Positions 12,250 through 23,338 of a DNA stretch of 64,000 bases are shown here, piece by piece (positions within the stretch are counted from its first letter, which is position 1; every line of letters starts with the position of its first letter). Location: the NCBI GenBank assembly GCA_963693085.1, contig OY856410.1, positions 561,647,906 to 561,711,905 of the forward strand, given 5' to 3'. The stretch is from Alisma plantago-aquatica. Its lineage: Eukaryota > Streptophyta > Magnoliopsida > Alismatales > Alismataceae. The notes below the pieces were generated by a model that was not told the DNA's origin, did no database searches, and saw only the letters and a program-made list of their open reading frames with translations. The position numbers and the translations under genes were made by a program.

Positions 12250-13560
12250 GGTAGGGTGAGACCTTCATCTTACCACTACTACTACATATTTCTTAACCTA
12301 TTTTCCCCCTAAAACTAGGGAACTGAGAAGAGTGGGTATCAGGTTTAATAGAGACATTATCATCTAGGCATGTATCATGAGTAGAAATATGTGACAAACT
12401 TGTGGAGACTGAAATTGAACCCAAGTGGTATTCACTTCATCGAATCCGGGTTAAATGTTGTATGAGAAATTTAATCCTCCAAGTTATCTTGTATTGGTCT
12501 ATTAATCATAGTGTCTAAATTAGAAGATCCAGTTTGCCTTTCACATTTGACAATTGTTGAATTGCCTTTATATGACACATCTTTCATAGTATCTTTGGGA
12601 ACTTGTTTTCTCCTATGAGTCCACACTTTGGATGCTTGGGGCTCTGTGCTGGGTGAGTTTGTACATTATTTAGTCAATAAATCTTCTTCATCATCCAAGT
12701 CAGCAATATCGTTAAGGATACTGAATGTGTTTATTAGGTTTTTTGTATTTAAATGTGCATGTGTCTATTTTAAGTCTTTGCATTGCGGTCATTTAGTATG
12801 GATAATTTTCCCATAGAAAAATTCCCAGCACTCTTCTTCATGAATTCAATGTATACCTGACTTTTTAGATGATCGAATAGTTTCCTTATTGATATCATTG
12901 TTTCCTCAATTAGTACATTTAGTTTGTTGATGAACAAGTTTTCTACTGATGTGCATAAGGTCGGGAAAGATTCATACTCTACCTAGTAGATAGAGTTATC
13001 TATGATGATGGCTGGTCTAAAATGTTTTTATGCATCAATTTCCACTACCAGTATTGTAAAATGAAAATAGGTATAGTTACTCATGTGATCTCCAACCTAA
13101 AATAGTTTGTCTATCATTTCTCCTATTCTATCAAAAAATATGTTGTTGCAAATATGCAAAGGCAAATCCAATATGCAAGTCCAAACAACTATATTAGAAG
13201 GAAGACCAATAGATGGGTGGAAATCATAAGACCATCTACAAATCATTAGGCAAAAACCATATATTGACCATGGCCTCTAGACAAACATTTCACATAGTCT
13301 TCATTACATGCAAATAGTACTGTTAAAGTTTCTATGCTTAATTCATAAACACGCCACAAACCAATCAGGTTCCATAGTAGTTTGAGAGAATCACATAGCA
13401 TAAGATAATGAAGAGTTTTTCCTATTAGTTATGTCCAAAGTTTATGAAGGATGGCTTTCACATATGGTGCAATACAAATTTTAGGGACACCATACCCAGT
13501 AACTAGGTAGATATCATCAGGGTTGACAGTGTCATTTACGTCATCTTCTAAGAAGTCAGA
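12250..13560 (-). pseudogene. LINE-type ORF1 fragment with DUF4283 domain
   Basis: On the minus strand from about 13520, the reading gives PKICIAPYVKAILHKLW, LIGKTLHYLML, LWNLIGLWRVYEL, then a GPWSIYGFCLMICRW and YDFHPSIGLPSNIVVW series ending in LPLHICNNIFFDRIGEMID. This is the conserved order of DUF4283, the RNA-binding-like N-terminal domain of ORF1 proteins of plant L1-type LINEs and related zinc-knuckle proteins. A later patch near 12630-12500 (VWTHRRKQVPKDT) looks like the ORF1 C-terminal region. Frames shift and stops occur. No reverse transcriptase follows on this strand, so this is a truncated relic. It ends against the LTR fragment starting at 13570. Confidence 0.65.
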
Positions 13561-13569
13561 CAAGAACTG

Positions 13570-14438
13570 TGTAACGACCCCCTCCCTGTGTTATCTCCAA
13601 TTAAGGAGGACTAAGAGGGAAAGGGCCATTATCATATTTGCATGATTGAGGTTTTGCAATTAACCAAAAATAATTATAAATTTCACTAAATGGAAAAGAG
13701 TTTGGTACAATATTAATGATGGATTCTCCACTAAGGAGGTACATGAAAAGGGAAATATATTGTTTAAAACATGAAATAAAAACTATCTATCTAAATCCCC
13801 CAATGTAGTTTTAAATGTCTTTACTTTTTGGTGCCTTCTTCTCTAGAAGTCCATTTTGCATAATAATAGTAGATTAACCAAAAATGCCATGAATCAAAAA
13901 CACGATAAGTGTATCAAGATATACTGGTATGTGGGGGAACAAAATGTTTTCATGTAAGAGTAACAACATAATCAGCCATTTCAATAATTATGATTACAAA
14001 ATTAAATATGCATTTTCTTTCTAACTTCTCAACTTTTAATTACTCAATCTCTATGGTACACTCCCGCACTGGAGTACTCATTGTGGGGTACCCTCTCACT
14101 AGGTTTTTCTCCCTGTAGTGGACTTTTCATAACCTTCCCGTTCCTGGGCATGGTTTATCATGGACTTCCTTTCCTGACCTGGCCTCATAATGACAATCCT
14201 ATCCCAGCTTGGTCTTATTGGTGATCTTCCATTGGTGATCTTCCTATCTCGGCATGATCATATTGGTGATCTTCCTATATCATCTTGATCAACCATCACC
14301 ATATGGCATTGCATGCATCCCACATGTATCACATAAATCCACCTGAGATAGTATAGTTGATCAAGTTATACTTATATAATGTGATACTCATAGGGACCTT
14401 ATAGATTATAGGAAATAAATAAACAACCAACATCTTAT
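13570..14438 (-). mobile_element. Left half of an old solo-type LTR, split by the Athila insertion
   Basis: It begins TGTAACGACCCC and runs parallel to the LTR at 2276 and the solo LTR at 60191, sharing the CCAATTAAGG, AATTAACCAA, TATGTGGGGGAA and ACAGTGGAC-like landmarks in the same order, but with much more divergence. Its last bases before the composite (CCTTATAGATTATAGGAAATAAATAA region) align with the stretch of the first LTR near 3100-3125. The right half resumes at 33103. Orientation by analogy is minus. It belongs to a sister subfamily of the 3.4-kb LTRs. Confidence 0.75.
14434..14438. repeat. Target-site duplication CTTAT (left)
   Basis: CTTAT lies immediately left of the composite's TG terminus and is repeated at 33103-33107 immediately right of its CA terminus. 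A 5-bp duplication is standard for Ty3/gypsy integration. Confidence 0.85.
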
Positions 14439-15468
14439 TGGTGCGATTCCGCTAGATGTGCAACACACTAGCCAATTTGACCTGACTAGATGCGCCCCAC
14501 GAGGACGGAACACACGTGATGGGAATTTTCTTTTGAAATTTATAAACCTAACTTAACACCTACTCACACTAAAACACTACACCCGCAAGCGCACGGGGTC
14601 ATGTCGTAGTATAGGAAGGTGGCAAGTACAGGTTCGATCCATAGGAAAAAGAGGGGGTGCTAGAGCTAGGTTAGTTTGGATGGGTTCCTACTGCGGAGAC
14701 TATGGTTAAGGGTTTAAAGGTAATTTTGATTGTTAAACTATTATGAACAAGCAAGCAATTAAAGGTGAGAATGAAATCTATGTTAACCCTAGGTTAGATT
14801 AATACTAAGCAAGCAAGGAAAGACTAAGCTAAGTATGAAAAGGCAAGTTACACTAAGGCAAGAAAGAGAGAAGCAAAAGAGAAATTAAAGAGATAAGCTA
14901 GCATGAACAAGGCAAGAGCAAGGAAAGAAGCTAACTAAGTAAGAAAAGAACTAATTAAGCTAATCAAGCACAAAACTAGGGTTTTAAGTAGTAAAGAGAT
15001 GTGTGGGCTGTTTAGGGGTATGAACTTATCACTTAATTTGGGGTGACATATGAACATTATGATTCCATTTAGATTATCCAAACCAAACAATAAGTTAGAG
15101 TCTAATGAATTAATCTAAGCTACTAAATGGCCATGGATATGCTAGGTTGTGCATAGGGGAACTAGTCCCTAACACCCCCTACTACCCTTACGACGCTCAA
15201 TTGGGTTAGGGATTAGGTACAATTCAATTAGAGTCTAATCAAGTCTAGGTTTCTAGATTAGGCATTCCTAGGGCAATTAGGGGCCGAGGGTAGTAATGGG
15301 GAGGTGAGATTAGGGTTTTGGATCCCAATTCCCTCACATTCTAGCCTTGAGAAGGCTCCATGCTAATTGCACTAGAATTACCTAATCTAGCTACTTAGAT
15401 CTCTCACTTAGGTTTAGGGAGATTGATTAGGATGTAGGAAGATGGGAGGAAACCTAGGGATCCAAGAA
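14439..15468 (-). mobile_element. Truncated Athila LTR (U5-side 1030 bp)
   Basis: Starts TGGTGCGATTCC and matches the first kilobase of the LTRs starting at 25814 and 30855 closely. Homology stops abruptly at 15468 within GGATCCAAGAA, where the other copies continue but this one passes straight into pol. In minus orientation it would be the 3' LTR of the outer element, lacking its U3 half. It lacks the palindromic-motif cluster because that lies in the missing half. Confidence 0.88.
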
Positions 15469-18400
15469 CAATGTATGTGATGTTCATGCACATGAAGATC
15501 CGGTTAAACATCTTCAAAATGTCATCCACAGCCGAAGTGATAGGGGCGACAGAAGAAGATTGCTATCTCGTCGAGTGTCTAGATGAGATTTTGGAGGAAT
15601 GCCTACCCTCGTGGAGCCAAACTTCCACTCAAGGTAGAGGATAGAACCGATAGTTGAGTTTCGTGATGATGATGATGATGATGAATATGATGAAGAGAAT
15701 GAGCTAGCCTTAGTGGTTGTGAGCGAGGATCTCCCTTCCATCTCTGAACCATTAAAGAACTCTCTTGAAGAAACCCCTACTCTTGATCTGAAATCACTTC
15801 CGAAAGGTTTAAAATATGCTTTTCTAGGGGCAAATGACACCCTCCCGGTGATCATTTCGACCATACTCTCACTGGAACAAGAGGAGGCTTTAATGAAGGT
15901 CTTGAAGAAGAACATCCAAGCCATTGGATGGTCCATAACCGACTTGAGGGGTATTGATCCCTCCATATGTGTGCACAGAATCTATCTTGAGGAGGATGCA
16001 AGGTCAACCTATCAAATGCAAAGGCGGTTGAACCTGAAGTTGAAAGAAGTGGTGACTCAAGAGGTAGTGAAATTACTTGATGCTGAAATCATCTACCCTA
16101 TTTCTGATAGCACCTGGGTCAGCCCCATGCAAGTTGTACCCAAGAAAGGCAAAATTACTGTTGTTGAGAACACAGATGGAGAGTTGATGCCAGTAAGAGA
16201 ACAATCTAAGTGGAGGATGTGTGTGGATAATCGAAAACTCAATGAGAAGACAAAGAAGGACCAGTATCCCCTCCCATTTCTTGATCAAATTTTGGAGAGA
16301 CTAGCAGGACAGAGCTTCTATTGTTTCCTTGATGGATATTTTGGGTATTTCCAAATTGTCGTGCATCCTGCAGATCAAGAGAAGACAACATTCACTTGCC
16401 CGAGTGACACCTTTGCTTACCGGAGAATGTCGTTTGGGTTATGTAATGCTTCGTCTACTTTTCAGAGGTGTGTGACCTCGATCTTTGCGGATATGCTTGA
16501 TTCATCTTTCAAAGTGTTCATGGATGACTTCTCGGTTTTTGGCAAGACATTTGATGAGTGCTTGTTACATTTAGCTACTGTCCTCGAACGATGTGTGAAA
16601 GTCTGACTAGTTTTATCTTGGGAGAAAAGCCACTTCATGGTTCCCGAAGACATTGTTCTAGGCCACTGGGTTTCTAAAGACTGAATTGAAGTTGACAAGG
16701 CCAAAGTGGGCCTCATTTCTACCCTCACCATTCCTTCCACTGTAAGACATGTCTGGTCTTTCTTGGGACATGTTGGTTTCTATTTCCGCTTCATAAAAGA
16801 TTTCAGCAAAATCTCAAGACCTTTGTGCCACTTACTCGAAAAGAATGTTGAGTTTAGTTTTGATGACAAGTGCATTGAAGCCTTCAATCATTTGAAAGAA
16901 AGATGCATTTCTTCTCCGATCATGCAGCCCCCCGACTTCTCTTTGCTATTTGAGATCATGACTGATGCATCTGATATGGAAGTGGGGGCTGTATTGGGCC
17001 AAAGGATTGATCGAGTTCCTCATGCCATCTACTATGCGAGCAAGACTCTTGATGAAGCACAAAGAAATTACACAACTACTGAAAAAGAGTTGCTCACCGT
17101 CATCTTTGCTCTGGACAAATTTCGCTCCTATCTTCTACAAAACAAAGTTGTGATTTATACGGATCATGCCGCGCTCGAATATCTCATGTCTAAGAAGGAT
17201 TTGAAGTCGAGGTTGATAAGATTAATTTTATTGCTGCAAGAGTTCGAAATCGAGATAGTGGACAAGAAGGGAGTGGAAAATGGTGCAGCGAATCATCTCT
17301 CCCGGATTGATCACCCCTTTGATGAGACAAGGCTAATCAAGGAAACCATGCCACATGAACAACTCTTCCTCCTTTCATCTTCTCAAGGGACATGGTACCA
17401 ACACATAGCCAATTTCTTAGCTAGTGGGAGGATACCTAGCACGTGGACAAAGGAGGAGAGCAAAAGATTGTTTGTTATAGTGAAGAATTATGCATGGGAT
17501 GACCCTCACCTTTTCGAGTATTGCCTCAATCAGCTTGTAAGAAGATGTGTGCCGGAAGTGGAACAACAAGACATCCTCTCCATGTGCCATTCTGGGATAT
17601 GTGGAGGACACTTTAGAGGAAAGCATACAGCTGCCAAGGTACTTCAGTGTGGTTTTTATTGGCCCTCGTTGTTCAAGGATTCACACAAATTCTGTAAGAG
17701 CTGCTTGAAATGCCAAAAGGTGGGAAATATCTCTAAAAGAGACATGATGCCTCTATCACCCATTCTTGTGGTGGAGGTGTTTGATGTATGGGGAATTGAT
17801 TTCATGGGTCCTTTCCCTCCTTCATTTGGGTATATCTACATCTTAGTTGCCGTTGACTATGTGTTGAAATGGATAGAAGCTATTCCAACTCAGACGAATG
17901 ACCACAAGGTGGTTTGTGATTTTGTGAAATCAAACATTTTCATTCGTTTTGGACTTCCAAGAGCCATGATAAGTGATAGGGGAAGTCACTTCATCCACCG
18001 CACCTTTGAGGGATTGCTCAAGAAACATGGAGTGAACCATAGAGTAGCCACTCTGTATCATCCTCAAACAAGTGGCCAAGTTGAGTTGGCCAATTAGGAA
18101 ATCAAGCTCATTTTAGAGAAAACAGTAAGACCGGACCGCAAGGATTGGTATCTCTTTCTAAATGAGGCTTTATGGGCATATCGGACGGCATTCAAAGCCC
18201 CAATTGGCACCACACCATTCAAGTTAGTCTACGGGAAAAGCTACCACCTACCGGTAGAGATGCAACATAAGGCATTGTGGGCCTTGAAGAATATGAACTT
18301 TGATGGTGAAAATGCCGCAATGACAAGGAAATTCCAACTCAATGAGCTAGAGGAAATGTGCCACGAGGCGTATGAGTTGTCAAAGAGTTACAAGGAGAGA

Positions 18401-18763
18401 ACAAAGTTCCTCCATGACAAGATGATTAGGAAGAAGGACTTTGAGCCTGGAAAATGGGTATGGCTATACAACTCGAGAATGAAGTTGTTTCCCCGAAAAC
18501 TCCAGTCTAGATGGGAAGGACCCTATCTTGTCAAGAAAGTATACCCATCAGGGGCCGTGGTCATTTGTGGGAAAGAAGGTGTGAAGGAATTTGTCGTTAA
18601 TGGGCAAAGGTTGAAATCCATTGTTGAAGTCGGCCCAGACAAGGGAAATCAAAGTTTTGATATCATCATGCTTGTGGAGGAACAATCGGATGAAGAAGAG
18701 TGCTTGGATGAAGATGAGAAAGGAATCTACTACAAGGATTTATTGAAGGTTCCAAAGAAGTGA
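15469..18763 (+). pseudogene. Athila-type pol: RT, RNase H, integrase (nonsense-mutated)
   Basis: After a linker that is frameshifted (stop TAG at 15635), one frame runs from 15638 to 18763 and is interrupted only by TGA at 16604, TGA at 16682 and TAG at 18095. Reverse transcriptase: SPMQVVPKKG, WRMCVDNRKLN, and the catalytic FMDDFSVF near 16517-16540. RNase H: TDAS, TTEKELL and YTDHAAL carry the expected acidic residues, but the last one reads GAANHLSR where Asp is usual. Integrase: an HHCC-type finger (CHSGICGGHF ... CLKCQK), then GIDFMGPF, ISDRGSHF and GQVEL supply the D, D and E, followed by a C-terminal WEGPYLV segment. The motif wording is typical of Athila. Gag and protease are absent: the truncated LTR joins directly to the region just upstream of RT. 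Confidence 0.95.
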
Positions 18764-19056
18764 CATAGATCTACAATCAATAAGCCCGATGAAGGCATAA
18801 AATTTAGCGCTAGTGGGAGGCAACCCATGTGGTTTGAGATTCTCGAACCTTGATTTTTGATACTTTTGTTTTCTTTACACAAACACACACTTGATAGTTT
18901 TCTTTTGAGTTTTGATACTATGGCAGGTGATAGACAAGAAAGAGAGAGAGTATAGAAGTTAATCATGGTCGTTTAGTCAGATATGTGGCCAAAGAACAAA
19001 TAAAATTGAAGTGCAAGTTTTGAAGTTAGAAAACTAAGGAGACAACCCCAACACGG
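18764..19056 (+). other. Short spacer after pol
   Basis: Non-coding. A stretch here (GTGGGAGGCAACCC, then CTTTTGAGTTTTGAT) recurs in inverted orientation at about 29840-30060, showing that the short minus-strand copy retains the post-integrase region although it lacks pol. Confidence 0.7.
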
Positions 19057-19490
19057 ATGTGGAGCTCAACCATGACCGTGGTGTATGTGGCCAACCACGA
19101 CCGTGGCCTCCAGGCACGGCCGTGGTTTTATTGCAACAAGATTGGCCAAGTCTACAGGGTTTTTAGAAGAATGACCACGACCATGGCCACCTGCCACGGC
19201 CGTGTTGAAGAAGCCTGGACACAACCGTGGTCCTCACCACGGCCGTGGGAATATTTGCATCAAGTTGGCCGAACTTACACTATTTTTGGATGAATGGCCA
19301 CGGCCATGGCCAAATGCCATGGCCGTGTTGAAAAGGAAGGACCACGACCGTGGCACACTACCATGGCTGTGGCGAGGTCAAACCGGGGTGTTCTCCATCG
19401 ACAACACGACCGTGGCACCCGCCACGGACGTGCTACCCAACCCTAGCCACAACTGTGGCCACCTTCCACGACCGTGGCTGAGCTCGGTTT
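19057..19490. repeat. Cluster of CCACGRCCGTGG palindromes in a degenerate tandem array
   Basis: Perfect palindromes occur at 19095-19106, 19237-19248, 19342-19353 and 19466-19477, with more than ten variants between them. Many variants differ by C-to-T or G-to-A at CG sites (CCATGG, ACTGTGG, GTCATGG). A larger unit of about 124 bp (TTGCAACAAG at 19131, TTGCATCAAG at 19255) is also visible. The small open frames through it are artefacts. Confidence 0.85.
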
Positions 19491-19581
19491 AGCCAAAAAA
19501 ATATAAGTTTTAAACATCCAAAACCAACCCCCACCCTCATTTCTTCGTCTTCTACCTTGAGAAAATGACCGTGGTGGCGGA

Positions 19582-21836
19582 GTGCGACCACTAGCTTCCC
19601 AAATCTCCACCTCTAACCCCCACAAACACCCCCGTTTGGCCTCCAATCAATACCAATTCGATCCCCAGTCATCCCTCTACCATTTCCACCGCCTATTCTT
19701 CCCCAATCGCTCCTCCATCTCCACATCCGCCCAACAGCCACCTCCACCAAAACTCCACAAAAACCCTTCACTTTTTGCACAAATCCACCACAAATCATAT
19801 TTCCACCATCTATACATCACCATCCTTCCATTCTATACCCAAAATCACATCCATATCAACTTCTCCACCAAAATTCGAAAATCACCTCCACCTCCACAAT
19901 CCACCATGAAAAAGATTGGAAAACCCATAACCAAGGGGACCAACATCCTCACCGGAGGGAGACAACATTCCAAAAATGTCTCCTCCGATGTATCCATGCC
20001 TTCCCATACCCCTTTGCCAACCACATTCACCTACCAATCCCTACGCCGCTCACAATCCGTGAGTGGATCCCACACTCGCTCGTCCGATAGCCACCACATC
20101 ACCGACGCTATGTATGAGGGGGAAGAAGAAGAAGAGGAATCTGTGGGGGTTGATTTGGACAACCTCATTGATGAGATTAAGCTGGTGGCTGTGAAAAGAA
20201 ATCAAAAATCTAAAGTGGCACCATCCTCATCCCGACTACCACCGAAGCCTACACCAGCCCGCCACTCGACGTCTCAGGTGGTGGTGAGGCGTGGTGTGCA
20301 GCCGCAACCCTCGTGGAAACTACAGCAAGATGAGGAGCAGTCGGCCCACTGGTATAACTTGGATACTAACTCGGGGTCTCAGTCCTACATGATGGAGGAA
20401 GAAGATGGTGACAGCGAGGAGGATGAGGTAGAGCTTGAGCCTGAGGGAGATGATGTTCTAGCACAGTTGGAGGTGGATAGAGAAAAATCCTTGGGCAAGG
20501 CACCAACAGGAGTATCTTATGGCTGAGGACAAAGGCAAAGGAAAGTCAATCTCATATACCCAGAATGCATGACAAGGCGAGTCGTCGTCTCTAGGTACAG
20601 TAGTGAGAAGATCATTGATGAACTGGGGATCTAAGAAATAGAGGAAATAGGCTTGAAGAGGATAGGGTTGTGGAGTATTCTTTTCACACCCCAACCTGCA
20701 TATCTCACTTTGACCCGAGAGTTCTTTGCCACAATTGAAAAGACAAAAGCGAGAGGGTGTGATGCAATCAAATTTGCCATAATGGGCAATGTGCACACCC
20801 TCACTTCTACTGACCTGAATGGTATCTTTGCCTCTAGTCCTGAAGAAGCTCTGAAGTTGGATGACGGCTTGTTAGAGAAAGAGGTCAGTTTTGACTATGC
20901 ACATTATTAGAAGAGCTTAATGAGCAGTGAGGATTACAATGCGGGTAGATGAAAAACTGCTTCCATAAGCAACCCACTGATGCGCTACGTGCAGAAGATC
21001 TTGGCAAAGACGATTGTGGGGAGATACGACAACCAAGGCAGCATTTCTCAAAAGGATATGGTTGTCTTGATCTCTATGCACCACAAGAGGTATATAGACC
21101 TGGGAGTACTGCTAATCGATCATTTGAAGTCCGTACCCTACAAGAGAACAAAGCCATTTGTTATGGGAGGGTTCGTGACTTCAATTGCACTAGCATTAGG
21201 TTATGATCTCTCTGGGTTACAGGACGCATGTGAGGCAGATTTTGTTGACCTCAACTACTTGATGTGCTCGCACACTATTAAAATGAAGAACAAAAGAATG
21301 ATTTATCTCACTACATGTGTGTCGGACTTTGAACTAGAGATGTTATACCACGCGGAGCCCCTACTATCCATGTTGGGACCTGCCCACAGGTGAGAGACAA
21401 ATTACTGATATGGCAGCAAGAACACCCGAGAGAGGCATATACAAGGGCAGCCACTACCGCACAGGAAGACGTAGTTGAATCTAATGTGCAGGGGTAGGGA
21501 CGGGAAGAGGAAGAACAAAGGCAACCCCGAAGAACAAGAAGGAGGGATGAGGGGACATCCCAACTGCAGCCACCCTCAGGGAACGCCTATGACATGGCAA
21601 CCATCCAGGTGCACCTTGAGAGTATTCAGAAGACCCAAGGTGACATGCAGCTTATCCAGCAGTACATGTGGCAAGATCAACAACAGATGCACCATCAGAT
21701 CAACCACCTATATCACTACAACCACGCCCAAGCAGCACGAAACCCTGAATGGGGTGCAGATTTTTGGGGTGGTTTGGCTGGATATCCAGAGATGTACCCT
21801 CCACCCCAAGATGACTACTGGGGGCATTATTACTAG
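19582..21836 (+). pseudogene. Athila env-like ORF (ATHILA ORF family), nonsense-mutated
   Basis: Athila elements carry an extra ORF between integrase and the 3' LTR, historically called env-like; its function is not established. Here one frame extends from 19582 to 21393 with in-frame stops at 20524 (TGA), 20632 (TAA), 20908 (TAG) and 20950 (TGA). The N-terminal 314 codons are Ser/Pro-rich and basic, then strongly acidic (around 20120-20160 and 20390-20460). The central part has the family-like order of LTREFFATIEKTKARG, FAIMGNVHTLTSTDL and, later, RTKPFVMGGFVTSIALALG. A Gln/His-rich C-terminal segment (21480-21836) lies in a different frame. I see no signal peptide and no convincing membrane helix. 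Keeping one frame over about 600 codons, with only point nonsense changes, suggests moderately recent decay. Confidence 0.8.
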
Positions 21837-21952
21837 CATCCTCCACCAGGCTCAGCTCCATCCTCCGCTCCTCCTATGGATCCTCCGCAGATGCTAGACC
21901 AACCACCACAGCCATGACACTTCCCTTATCTCCCCTAAGCTATAGTTTCATA

Positions 21953-21991
21953 TTGAGGACAACATGATTCTAAAGTTTGAGGTGGGTAGGG
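21953..21991 (+). other. Upstream copy of a PPT-like motif
   Basis: TTGAGGACAA is followed by AAGTTTGAGGTGGGTAGGG. This is the same two-part motif as the functional-position polypurine tract at 23307-23338, but 1.35 kb upstream. The minus-strand short copy also has it twice (28059-28091 and about 29436-29462). Confidence 0.65.
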
Positions 21992-23306
21992 AGGTATGCA
22001 CCACCCTATCTCTCTCTTTTTGTCATTTTGTTCAACCTCTGCCATCTAGTTTAGTTTTATTGTTTTTGTTCTTTTCATTGCATCTTTGCATGGCATGTAG
22101 TTGACTTCTTGCATTTTTGTGTAATTTTTCAAAATTATTGCTTTTCCATACCATGCAGTGCATCTTCATGTAGTTTTTGTAGTTTCTTATGCATGTTAAT
22201 TAGGATTTGCTGCTTTATGTCTTGAAATTCCCTAAAGTAGGTTTAGATGTGATTTAGTGCAAATTGGCACCATTTTGGCCAATTTTGCCCAAATTTGAGA
22301 TTTCTTGTCTAAAAAGTATGTTTTAGCCGAATCTCTACTGTTTTGAGTAAAAATGACGACCTTTGACTAGTGCAAGTGAAATGTCATGCTTTATTGCTAA
22401 GTGGTATCAATGTTTGACTTTTTACATGAGCATCACCTCTCTTATGATTGTGATTGATTTGGCTGAATTGTGAACTTGAGCAAGCTTTGAACGCTTAGTG
22501 TTTGTGGAATCACTTGTTTGATATATCAATTTCATCTTGTTCATTTATGTGGTGTGATATCTAGGATGAAGTATTGGATTAACTTTCATGCATGATGTCT
22601 TATGTGGAAAATCATACCAATGACCCCTCTTTGACCCGACTCTTCTTCCACCATCTTCATACCCCTCCGCCTCATAAAAAGATGCCCTAGTGCACATAAT
22701 CAGCCTTGGCCACCTCCAAAAGTTTGGGGTGGCCACATATGTACCTCCCCGCTTCACTCTATCCACCATATGCCCTATCTACACCAAGGGCAAGAAAGAA
22801 AAAAATGCAAAATGCAAAAATAAAATAAAAGGATGTTCTTGTTTAAGACCATTCAAATAAAGAAAATATGAGTGTGTAAAAACACTCCAAAAATCTTACT
22901 GCAACCCTTTCTTCCACTTTCATACCTATTAAGCTAGGAAACATCAAACCTAGCTCATTTTTCCCTTTTCCACAACCACGTGGGTCATTTGGTGTGATTT
23001 TAAATATAAGAGTGAATGCATGAATGTGAAACAACACTCCTAGTCATACTTGATTAACGCCACCATGAAACAGTTTACTCGGAACTTAATGAAAGAAATA
23101 TGGATAACTTGTATATTCTATGCACTATATTTGAAGTTCATGTGCTTTGTGCTCTTTTCATGATTGGATTGTGAAAGTAGGAGAGGAGAGAGGTGAAATT
23201 AATGCACTCAGTCATCTTTGATCCCATTCAGCAATAATCGTCTTTTACATTGCATATGCCATTTCTTTTTGTGGAAGTTTTGTAGAGAGATTGAGTTGGA
23301 GCATAC
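21992..23306 (+). other. Non-coding region between env-like ORF and 3' LTR
   Basis: AT-rich, no coding similarity. It is matched in inverted orientation by 28092-29435, so it belongs to the element. Shared landmarks include ATCAATTTCATCTTGTTCAT (here near 22530) and the GGTGGCCACATATG region near 22735. Confidence 0.75.
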
Positions 23307-23338
23307 TTGAGGACAAGTATGTTTTAAGTTTGGGGTGG
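23307..23338 (+). other. Polypurine tract next to the plus-oriented LTR
   Basis: TTGAGGACAAG followed by AAGTTTGGGGTGG ends at the base before the LTR's TG. The purine run has the position and composition expected of the plus-strand primer for reverse transcription. Confidence 0.8.

Noticed and set aside
18730..18966. Minus-strand frame over the end of pol
   Set aside because: Antisense shadow of pol and its spacer, with no family resemblance.
19057..19490. Evenly spaced palindromic repeats as a possible CRISPR array
   Set aside because: Spacers are irregular and partly homologous, repeats are only 12 bp and degenerate, and the setting is a plant retrotransposon.
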